Shown here: in pieces, positions 12,036-23,200 of the stretch
Position numbering within the stretch: position 1 is the first letter of the stretch
Layout: every line of letters starts with the position of its first letter
Made by a program: the position numbers and the translations under genes
The notes under the pieces: model-generated
Database searches by the model: none
What the model was told of the DNA's origin: nothing
Seen by the model: the letters and a program-made list of their open reading frames with translations, nothing else
From: Nomia melanderi
Taxonomy: Eukaryota > Arthropoda > Insecta > Hymenoptera > Halictidae
Assembly (NCBI RefSeq): GCF_051020985.1
Contig: NC_135007.1
Location: forward strand, 5,957,501-6,021,500
DNA: 64,000 bases
Direction of reading: 5' to 3'

Positions 12036-13499
12036 TATTTCCAGTGTCAATACTTTCGCAACAAAAGTAAAAGAATTTTCTCACAAAAAGCAATACCAAA
12101 AATCGATTTAAAAAGAGCATATTGCCATCAAGAAAACGAATCCGATCGCATATTCCACGCATCTTCGACCCGATCCGAAAAATATATCAGAAGTAATATT
12201 CCCATGGGTATTCCGGAGGCAGCAGCCGGTTATTTACGCGAGGGCTTACAAACCGAGCGTGGACTACGTGGCTGGCGAGGATTTACATGAGAAATTTCAC
12301 TATTTCCACCCCATACCGTGTTTTACGTTCTCCCTTCCACTTTTTCTCCCTTTCCTGCCGTTCATCGAATACGTTTCGCGTCTCGAAGCTTGATTTACTT
12401 TACGTCGAATCGAACCGTGAATGTACCGTTCCCGTGATAATCAGCTCGATCCCACAATTTCACAGTGTAATGCGATTATCGCGTCATCTCGTTTGCGTCA
12501 CACGTCACCGATGTCATGTAAATGAACATGCCGGACAGCAGTCGATTTCCGGATAAAATGGCACAAAAATACAGAAAATTTGTTTTAAAAATTGAAAATT
12601 CTTATGTAATTGCATTTATCATGGTCTGATACATATAGCTGATACGGCTGCTTTTTATTTAATCTTATTTATAATTAAAAACATTTTCAAATTTCTCAAT
12701 TATTCGAATGTTAACATTTAGGCATCCGGCAATTCGAGTGTATGAAATGTGCCAAATTTTGAGTGGCATCATTTAAAAATAATATCCATAAATTAATTCA
12801 GTTCTGATACGTAGAATACAAATCGATTTAAAATGTGTACATGATATTGCAGTTATTACATTAATACATTTTATTTTATAATTTGTAAATTAAGTCGTAA
12901 TTTGTTACAGGTTACAACAAAGATTATATCTTAATGATTGACATGGTTCCGGTCGTTATAGTCAAGGGAACCAAAAAAAGGGATGCGAATTCACCACTGT
13001 TAGTATTTATAGTATATTTTATGATTCACTAAGAAAAAGTAATTTTTCGAGTAGTATTGATTTTTGTCTCACTTTTGTAATTGATCGATCACTGTGCGTC
13101 GTGTCGCTGGATTGTCACCGATAACCTCAGCTGGATAAGCATCATCCACGCAAATGCAGAATCGAATAATACAAACTCGGACCTATACGGGCCTGCTACG
13201 ATAATGTCTGTAACGTAAACAGACGGTTTATCGATCGATAGTTGATATCGTTATAGCCCGGACTGTACGGTGCTCCGCAGTCAGCGTCGCAACGGTGACA
13301 ATGCGTTATTCCGCGATGCACGTGGGCCCGTTTCAAATTGGCGAGGTCGAATGGCGGCTGGGCAATTGGAAGACGCATAGAAAGAAGTCAACGACCCGGG
13401 AATATACAGAGTGTTGTGCAATTTTGTGTGGCGAAACGAGAGGAAAACGTACGAGGTAAAATTTTGTCGTTCGACGCATCGATTTGCGGGGAATCGGAA
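12036..13499. other. Non-coding stretch
   Basis: AT-rich with CpG-richer parts at about 12120-12560 and 13080-13450. Short open frames only; nothing supportable. Confidence 0.45.
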
Positions 13500-13560
13500 T
13501 TAACCCTTTGGTCTCGAATGGTGACTTTCACTCGACATATGATTCTATGTATTAAAATTA
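13500..13560. mobile_element. TTAA-type MITE end, family H-like
   Basis: TTAACCCTTTGGTCTCGAAT followed by GGTGACTTTCACTCG resembles the H family end at 62359 read in reverse (TTAACCCTTTCAGTGCC, then GCGAAAGTCATCACTC). The far end is not found. Confidence 0.35.
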
Positions 13561-16000
13561 CAAAATTAGATATTTAATATCATATTTTGTATAGTGCATT
13601 GGTACACGAAACGTTCAAACAGAACAATTCTGTTCTTTAATTTACTTTCATTTGTGTTATCTTTTTTAAAATATTAGTAATATTTTGTTAGAAATTGATG
13701 CTTATTTACTGTGTGAAAATTTATCGAGCGGAGAAGAGTAAAACTGAAAAACGAAAAATAAGAGAAATATGTAAAAGAACAGATAAAAAGTACCAAACAT
13801 AATATTAAAAAGCTTAATTTCTTGGGAACTGGAGAATACATCATTTTATAACTTTAGAAAAAACCTATTTCAACCTCTTCGCTTGATCTTGAAGCTCAGT
13901 ACAAAAGTTACTAAGTGAAACCAATGTCTCATAGAGCTACCGTTCCATAAAAAGTGTTTTCATATCTTGATTCGAGTCCTAAATCACGATATTTTCAAAA
14001 CAATCATCTCAAATGAACAAGTTTTGTTCAATATTCCCGACTTACCAACTTAGCACCTTGTATAAAGTCTCGCCGGCCAAAGGCCCGGACAGAGAGCAAA
14101 CAATTACATTAATATAATTACTGGTTCGAATCCAGCCAGCCGGCGCTAATAAAATTCCTGACGACCGCGGTAAACAAACGTTGGTAGACGCCCAATCAAA
14201 ATACGCTTGCTGGTGGATCCACGCGGAGGATGGAGATCACGGGGGGAGAAAAAGAAAACGGTCGGAAAGAGATTCAATTAGGTCTTTAATGGAGGCTGTG
14301 TACAGGACACTTATAGCCACTTGCGGTCGCTGGACCGAGGCTACAAGCTCGGTATGACCTGACCAGGATTCCCGCGAGCATCCCCTCTTTCCGTCCTCAC
14401 CCTTCGTGACACTCGACGTGGCAAACTTTGGGCAGTACTCCAAGATACCGCAGAAATCGCGTACCATGTTAGAAATTTAGGGCAGTCTGAACTTGGCTCG
14501 ACGCGAGCACCGACTAAATTCCGCTGGACATGCACGTGACCCAGACTGATCTAGAATTCGTGCAGTTTCTTCGCCACTTTTCACCGTTTCAAGCTAATTA
14601 TCGCGCAATTGTGGGAAAGAAATATAATGTAATGGTTTCTGTTGTAACAATAGTTATAATGATGTTATAACTATTTAATTATTGTTAATGGGGATTATAA
14701 TAATCTAACCCGATGACCATTTAATTAATTGATCAATCGTAAAGTAATATTATAATAATTGATTAAATAAATAGTTATAAGAATAATATTAAGAATAATT
14801 GTCTATTATTAATTCCAGTAACTGATAATCATCTAACTATTATTAATTAATTATCAATACATAATAATATAATTCTGTACTACATGCGGAAGCCTATTAA
14901 TAGGCTTCTCAATAACTATGCTATACTAGCGCATCACGGATGAATGACGAGGTATGTTGCGCTTAGCGTTCTAAAAAGTAGTTCGGAAAAAAAGCTTGCA
15001 GTGTTTAGAGTATAACTAAAAGTAACTACGGTAATTTTTCGAAATTTGGTTCAATATTTACCGAACGTAAATGTATTGTTATAATAAATTATGCAAGAAG
15101 GATATTCAAATTTTTCAACCCAGTAAACGAGACATCCATGTTAATGATTTGGCGAGTAATAATCCTAAGAGGAATAATTAGATTAGCTTGAAATTGGTTC
15201 AGGATTGTAATTACTGTAGCTGTTAAATGATTTATTAAAAAATCTTTACGTGGTAATTATTCATTTCTAAGACCATTAAATAACCGTCAGTAAATAAAAT
15301 GTTCGAATAAAAATCTTCTTGATTACTTTCCGTAATATTTCATACACAGACCTGTAAGAGTAACCAAGGTATGCACTTCTCTGGAAGACTGTCAATCGCG
15401 CATGTTTCATCTTTAATCAAGTTTACGCATTAGTGGGATATAATTAAATTTAAAAAAATACCAGTGATTAAACTAAAACTGCTGATTACATTCAAACTCG
15501 ACGAACGGTATACAAGATGTCTTAATGCTTTACTCGCTGGAAACTAATTAGAAATCTGTCAGTGATTCTGTTATATCCAAAACAAGCTAAATTATTTTCT
15601 CCTTGAATAATGATCTCAGAAGAAATTACTAATTTACATTACTCGAGGTGACTAGTTAGTTGTAATTCAGATTAGTATTAAAAACTTGATTGAAATATCC
15701 TTAGCTATTGATTATTGACTTTTTAAAGATTTTTAAATAATCGATAACTCAATTCTTAGAACAGATTTGCAAAGTGAATAATGGAACCGGGTAAGAAGTC
15801 ACACTACAAGTAAACGTAAATTGAACAAAAAGATAAATACTTCCACTTGAAGCTGCAAACGTGAAAACCTGTTTGAAAGTTAATTAAGCCATTAAGTATT
15901 AATTATCGAATAAGAATCAGTTGACGTGTTTACGTATGACTTGCCATTTCTACTAGTTCATATTACCAATGCAAAACATTTTAATGATTCCTGTGTTCTT
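13561..16000. other. Non-coding stretch, very AT-rich from 14620
   Basis: A moderately GC-rich part lies at 14040-14560 with short minus-strand frames lacking support. From 14620 to 14880 the sequence is almost only A, T and scattered G/C, with many TTAATTATT-like units. A 20-bp palindrome follows at 14889. Confidence 0.45.
14889..14908. repeat. Perfect 20-bp palindrome
   Basis: GAAGCCTATTAATAGGCTTC reads the same on both strands. It has no attached terminator-like T run and no link to the TTAA element ends. Function unknown. Confidence 0.8.
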
Positions 16001-16080
16001 TTAACCTCTTGCCTTATCTATTTATTATGTAGCGATGACATTTGTCAGCGTGATTCTATCGTTAATAATTTTCTAAACTG
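16001..16080. mobile_element. TTAA-type MITE fragment, family B (left end)
   Basis: TTAACCTCTTGCCTTAT matches the family B start; the following ATCGTTAATAATTTTC resembles an internal part. The right end is missing. Confidence 0.4.
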
Positions 16081-19000
16081 AAAAAGAATCGAATAGAGTA
16101 AAAAAATTTAATCTAATTATTCCTCCGACATTTAGGGACTTTCTATTTTTACTTTAAAAGTGAGGATTAAAATATATACGAACTTTCTGTAAATGGACGA
16201 TAAATTTATTTTTAGGAAAGCACAGAATTCATTTCTATTCCGAATATACTTATACCAATCATAGCTTTGAAAATTACCTATAAGAAAAAAATATTGATCA
16301 TATTCAAATATTAATTCGCCTATAATTGCGCAAAAAATATAAATTTAACCTTTAAATACAGAAGGCTGGAAATGACAGATTAATATTAAATATTCTCGTT
16401 TGTAGCAACTAATGAGAAAATGTATTTTGAATATTTATTTTTACTTGTTTAAATATTTCTACATAGCAATAGTATCAACTATATATCGAAAATTTCACTG
16501 ATTTCAAAATTCATGATATTTTATATACAAATCTGTGTGACTGCACGACCATACTTAAAAGTTAAAATCCTCGACACGAATTTGGTTCGATATTATAAGA
16601 TAAGAAGTTAACATTTGAACTATCAGGCAGTCAAAATAACTGATCTCTAATTTCTTATCGCGAATATCCGAGTATGCTTCTCGATATTTCATACACTTTC
16701 GATTGAATAACCACGTATATGATTTTTGTCGTGCGTAATAAGAGAAGTCGTAAATAAATAATTTGTCACAGTCTTGTAATTATAATGTTAACGTCACTAA
16801 TAACGTCAGTGGTGCGATATTCGCGGTTGCAAAAAAAATGAACCGCAACGTGGCTGTAACAACAAAACTCTTTGCTATCTGATCGATATCGAGCGTCGAG
16901 GGGGAGGAAACACGTCCACAGATCGCGTGATCAGTCTTTAATGTTCAACCATGTCTGACTGTCGGGAACGATTACGATAAGTGCGAAGCACGTCACAGAA
17001 GCAAAACGATGAAGTAAAGTGATCAAGTTTCACCGACTGCTTCTTCGGTTAGAGCGGCGTTTACAGGATGCCGGTTAAACTCCCCGAGCATAGAACCTGT
17101 AATTGCTATGTACGCGGTCGGACGAATTTGTGAAATCGAAGCACGGTCGTATTCGAAGTGCAAACGTTGAGACAGTGAAAAACCAATACACTGAAATCTA
17201 TCCAGACATGAAACCAGTTTCTGACTATTGCTTTCCTATTGCATCTACTTTTAAATTATAAAACATTTAAAAAACTACCGTTTAAATATACTAGCATATA
17301 TTTTGCAAGAATAATTTTATTAAACATTGTTGACAGCAATGAAGAAAGTTAATTGAGTTTGTCATTTCATGTTTTCGTTAAAATAGTGTAATATTACTTT
17401 GTCTATGAAATTTACCATTAAATATAACTAAAAAGAAGTATATACAGTATTTAAGATGAGTTCGTACTTGAATATTGCCATACAGTTAATTATAATTTAA
17501 TTATGACAATTGGTAATATCATTTTCCGTATTTAAATCGAAAAAGGAAATTAATTTCTATTAATTTCAAACAAATTTCTAAACACGCATAATGATATATT
17601 TAAATATAAGTGTGTATATTAAAAATATATAGTGTAGCTTTTAATATTTTACCATTTTCACGGACAGACGATATGGAAGTAATTTGTTAAAAAATTTTCT
17701 GAAGTAATTACGCTTAAATTTCATTCATTTCATACCTTTGTCTACTCAGAAGAGCAATTTATCTCTCTATGCAATATATTCACGCGGACGCGTCAAATTA
17801 CATGTTGAATATTAAAACAGGGAACGAGCGTGACACGCGGGTAATCTCTTTTGTCACGAGCGTGCGTCACTTTTTTGAAAAGCATTTCGAGTAAGTACTT
17901 CGATACGAAATGATTACGTTATCGAAGATTATTCTTTCGTTACACATTAATCGATTTTATGAACCGTCCCGACCTTCGAAGAAACGAAAACATATTTCGT
18001 CGAAAAATGTAGTCTGTTTCGTTTGTGCGTGCGTCCGGTGCACGCGTATTTGTTGTTTGTGCAATATGGTCGTGCGATCGCGAAACAGTGGTCGTTTTTC
18101 AGAATACAGGGAACTGTAATTGCTTTCTCACTGTGTAATTTCGTTCCATCCGGCTGGAACAAAGTGTGCGCTGATTGCTCGAACGAAAGTGCAACGAATT
18201 GAAACTGAAAATCGCGGGGACGGTGCGCAATTAGAAAATTATCAATAGGCTGCCTGTTTCCGATTAATATCTGTGAATATGTGCATTCCGAAGGAAGCTA
18301 TTTTCGAGCAATTATATTCATTTTCACGGGAAAACGTCTCCAACTAATCACAGGACCATTTAATTCATGAATATATCATATTTTCTTTTCACTTTTTAAC
18401 GCAGGGGACATGTGTCATGAAAATATATACATTTACATACAAATTACATATTTTATTATATTGTAGTATATTACGATATATAATAATAAGATATAATTAA
18501 TATATAAATGTATTAATTCATACGTAATTTATAATTTAAACTTATTAGTAGATTTTACAGTAACATCCATAATAAATATAAAGTACATCCGTTGTAAAAA
18601 CACTCGAGTAACCACAGTTTAACAATAAGTGCAATAGCAATAAAAATTTTTGAAATAGTATGAAAACCTTAAAAAAAATTGTGTAATACAGTTATTGTAG
18701 GAATACATATTACGCATAAAAACGATAAGGTACCTTATGTCATACTTACCTTATTATTATTTTGCGATGAAAAATGTACTTGGATTGCGAAGCGTCGAAA
18801 ACCGTTCACTCGTCTCATTCACCGAATTGAATTAATTAAAAATTAAAGTAAACACAGTAACAACGCGTTGGCGGAAGCTGCTTTACATTATTTTGTATAT
18901 AGAAAATGCACGTACAAACTTTGTCAGATGTATGAAATATGAAGGGATACGGAACAAATAAAATACACACGTTTGTATTTTAAATCTTTTATCTATCACC

Positions 19001-19364
19001 CGATAAAACTACTTTGTTTTAAAGAATGCGATTCAATCCTAAATTTGATTGCTCAATTTTAATACGCAACACACTATTCTAAAATGTCGCGCGTCCGCGA
19101 TAAATGAACATGACTGTTTTCATTAACGAAAATGCGTAAATGTGACAACGCTATCTAATATCAATAATCCGACTTATCGGTATGCCAAAGATTTTTTCGT
19201 GCCAAATTTAACTCGGAATACTACGAGCTCCAGATAAATTAGCAGATTATTTAATACAGCAAACAATCTGGAAAAAAACTATACCCACCGCGTATATATT
19301 TAATTTCGCAATTTGCCGCGGTAAATTTAATTCCCACAAATTTCTTGCGCTGCTAACCGATCTT
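16081..19364. other. Non-coding stretch, probably inside or beyond intron 3 of the minus-strand gene
   Basis: AT-rich, with CpG-richer parts at 16800-17180 and 17780-18240. A consensus minus-strand donor (AATAATAAG|GTAAGTATG) is centred near 18749, but I found no matching acceptor with an open phase 0 frame, so no exon is called. Confidence 0.4.
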
Positions 19365-19380
19365 CAGCGCCACCTATCGG
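19365..19380 (-). promoter_or_regulatory. Candidate CTCF-type insulator motif
   Basis: The minus strand reads CCGATAGGTGGCGCTG, containing AGGTGGCGC, the core reported for insect CTCF. It lies downstream of exon 3, probably in the next intron. This is motif match only; a chance match cannot be excluded. Confidence 0.3.
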
Positions 19381-20233
19381 GAGCCGTCGGAAATATCTTG
19401 TTAATTAAAATGGTAAATAATAAACTTTAATCGAAAATGATAAGCGTTATCATCGCGAACATAAAATACATTTGGAAATCTTGGAATGCAATTGGTGGCA
19501 CATATAATTGCTAAAAATAGAACAGGCAATTAACAGAGACGTGCATGAACCTTGCAATTAATTTAATAAATAATCGTTAACGACTTGACGTCATCGTAAA
19601 CGTTTCATCGGTGATTAAATCTTTTATCGAATGGGTTCTTTTGCTGCGTGATAGAACAGTCGGTAATGAAGATCTCTTTAACTTACATGCACAGACTTAG
19701 AATGCAGTGGCGTAGCAAGGAGCCGACAATGGCAAAAGCACGTAATTGTTCTTAATTAAACTAAATTGAAGGTTACCAGGGGACAAGTAAATGTGGACCA
19801 ATCCGCGATATCGTCCTCCTTTTAGCCAATCGTGAGTCTCGGTTTTACCGACGACTACCAATCCCTGAGCGAAACTTATCGGCGCTACGAGCAAGCTATT
19901 CGATGTGTCCCAGTTTACGCCAACCGTAATAATTTTTCATTATTATTAACCGTGATAATTTCATTCGGATCCTGACCCTTCCAAACAATTAGAAGTTACC
20001 TTTGAAATTTCATAAAATCTTATCTCACACCCTAATGAAGTGTTTCATAAAATTACAATGTAGCTGCAATTTAAAAAATTTGAAATATTTCATACATCTG
20101 ATACTATCCTACCGCTGCTTTACAACCATCACATAATATAATTAATCACAATTGAATTACATTTAAAATAAAATACCACTTGAATATTAAAGAAGAAAAA
20201 TGGTAATGAGAACGTATTTTGAAGAGTACTTAC

Positions 20234-20299
20234 CTCTGATGTAGGGACGAAGGCACTAGGTCCATCGAAAACTGGCACTGGCACTGGAAGTCCTCTATC
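20234..20299 (-). CDS. Coding exon 3 (22 codons, phase 0/0)
   Basis: A 66-base exon lies between an acceptor with an excellent tract (TTAATCTTTTTCAG) and a consensus donor (GAG|GTAAGTA). Both ends are phase 0, matching the phase 0 end of exon 2. It encodes DRGLPVPVPVFDGPSAFVP and then TSE, with no stop. It is too short to show as an open frame, and is supported by splice signals and phase only. Confidence 0.68.
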
Positions 20300-23200
20300 C
20301 TGAAAAAGATTAACAATTTTCTTTTTAATATTATTAATTTTGCTGTTAATACGTAATAATAATATGAGAAGTAAGAATTGTTTTTCAACAGCCCGGCTAG
20401 CTCAGTCGGTAGAGCATGAGACTCTTAATCTCAGGGTCGCGGGTTCGAGCCCCGCGTTGGGCGCAAATTTTTTTTTATTATTTAAAACGATAATTGAAGT
20501 TTACAACTTTCAACCTCAAAACATTAAACAACTGACATAAAACGGCTGCTACCGTTAAGAAAAACAATCATTTATGTAGTAAAATACGTAACTCGTTCCT
20601 TAATAGCATTATACGTTTCATATTATGTACTTAAACCCCTATTTATTAGTACTTAACTACAACGGTAGATTAACTATCTAACGATGGCAAAAAAGAGTCT
20701 CTAAAAATACGTTCACATCAGTAAAATGAACAGTGAATTTTTTATATCTTAAATATCTCAGATTACTCAATTTCAGACTGATCTACGATTTTCCCTTTTT
20801 TATGACACTTTTTGAGGAAATATTTTCCCCGATTTATAACGGCTGATTAATAAACTGAACCTTGAAGCCGCTTTAAACATCGCCGGTATACTGCAGACGT
20901 ATTTTTAGGCCATGGTACGAACCCGTTCCATAAATAGACAGTTAAAACAACTCCATTAACGTAAGCATTGGTCCTTTCCGATTTATTATGTATGAGAGTA
21001 CCGCTATCAGCTAGAATCGCGTGTGGCCAGGACACTATTTCCAATCCTTAGAGAAATAAAAATATCATTCCCTCAAAACCACACGGCTACCGTATTCATT
21101 TATTACTCCGAGGGTACGTACAGTTCTTCTACTACACCGTTTGCTGTTTCTAAATGGTGACTGTGAATCGTTCACATTAGTGCACGTAAAATGAATGACC
21201 TTTCTTTCTTTTGGTCATAGTTTTAGTAAATTTTATCTGTGAAAGTACAGATGCAGGTAGAAATAAATGTAAATTTTGATGCAAGACAGGTTCAAGTCCT
21301 CTGAATGGTCCTTCAAAAGAAAGAAAGAAGAGAAGCATCTGTACTTTCACAGATAAAATTTACTAAAACTATGATAATGTTTAAAATCGCGTTTTAATGC
21401 CCCATTAAAAAGATTACAAAATTAGTCTCAACAAAGTCTCTAAAAATACATCTACAACATTTGTTTATTCTAATACTTTTTCCAACGGAATTTGTGAAAT
21501 GAATAGAAGCTATTTTAAAGTAATTTTCTATAATAACTTAAATAGCAAACAGATCAATAAAACCGTAATGCATCCTTTTATGCAAACTTAATTCATAGTG
21601 CATGTTCTCTAAAACAATTTTAAACCTTAACGAAAGAATGTTACTCGTATGAACCGTGTTGATACCTTCAGTACCTTTTTCAATGTACAATTTTCAACTT
21701 TTATAATTTCCATTCGAGTTAATTGTTTACGAACAAATATGTTAAAATATGCATCATACATCCTTCCTTTTTATTGAACAGTATCATTCAATACTAAACC
21801 TACAGATAACAGTATAACATAGAAATAGTTCAATAACCAAGGATATTATAAAAAGTCGAAATATGAAGTTAATTAATTCAAAGTACAAGATCTCATATAA
21901 CATTTAAAAAATATGAATATTTACTTTATACGATACAGAACTGAAATAACTTCATCATATATTTATTGTAGAATTTTACCAGTAAAGACTAGTACAAAAA
22001 GAAAACAGAAAATATAGTAAAGATAAACTCATGGTAATACGAGAGATAATCAATGAATTAAATCTAAAAAAAAAGGAACTCACCTTAACCATCTCCAGGA
22101 TTTCCGCGCACTTAATCCTCACATTCTGGAAGGGACAGTTAACACTGAGCCTCAGTATCACCGGCAGATGCAGGGAAACCAGGCTCAGATACTTGTTTGC
22201 CTGAGCCTGCCTAGGCCCGTCTAGAGCGTTCCCTAGATTGAGCATCCTGCCCACGTCTCCCGGGGTAACATCCGGGCTCTCGAGTACTCGGCCGCTCTTG
22301 GAAGAGACATCTTCGTCCTGCGAGAGCGGTCTCTTGATTTGTCCTGCGCTGAACTTCCTCTCGTCGGTCTTGCGCAAATAATCTTGCGGCTGTTCCGGGC
22401 GCTGGCAACGCTGACGATCGTCTAGAAGTTCCTCTTCACAAGGATACACCTCGAAGTTTTCTAGCTTCATATCCTCGGCACGATTATCATTCTGCCTGTG
22501 ATAAATCTCATTTGCGTTGTCATTCTCGAACCCGTCCAGCGTGTTGAACACAACGCCGTCGCGGTTCCTGATGGTGATCTCTGTCTCATCGAAGGAAACA
22601 TCATCCGCGCTATCGTAGCATCTCCGATCACGCTGCAACACATCCCCTTTAGCCCTGGAGAAGTTCAAGTTCCTACGATCGAAATTCGCCCCGAAATTAT
22701 CGTCAAACTTGGGACTCTTCCCGTATATCCTGGTGTCGGAGTCTAGCTCATCGTCTTCCAGCTGTTTCTGTTTAGCTCCCTTCACCTTTACGTAGTTCTT
22801 GGTCCTAGGTCTGTCCTCCAGGCTAACTTCGTTCAATCTCTCGCTGGACGAGGATCCAACGTACTTTCTTTCGCTCTCACTACTTGACCCGAAACGCGTC
22901 TCCGAACCATCCTTGAACCTCCGGCAACGGTCCTGCGACTCGATCTTATACCCTTTCCCCTCGTCGGAGGACGTCGAGTGACCGGACCTGTAGGTGTCCA
23001 CATCGTAACGCCTCCTCTCATTCGGGGTCCCGTAGCTGGTCTCGTTGCCGAGCCTGCCGTCGACGCAGTCGAACGAGCCGGACGGGTATCGTTCCGAGCA
23101 CTCTAGACTATTGTCCTCGAGGAACGCCGGGTTCTCGGTCACGCTCTGAGGGAAGAAGCCCTCGGTCCTGAAGGTGTCCTGCAGCAGCATCTGCTGCGGG

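Larger units (their letters stand above)
20300..22083 (-). other. Intron 2 of the unknown gene, hosting an antisense tRNA and a hairpin
   Basis: This 1.8 kb intron lies between exons 2 and 3 (donor GTGAGTTCC, acceptor TTTTTCAG). It contains the plus-strand tRNA-Lys gene at 20391-20463 and the 40-bp perfect inverted repeat at 21215-21374. The rest is AT-rich with no visible coding content. Confidence 0.6.

Noticed and set aside
18749..18860. Possible fourth exon on the minus strand before the donor AAG|GTAAGTATG
   Set aside because: The donor is excellent, but no acceptor gives an open frame in phase 0, so the exon could not be supported.
20340..20540. 66-codon frame containing ARLAQSVEHETLN
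   Set aside because: This is the familiar false translation of a tRNA gene.
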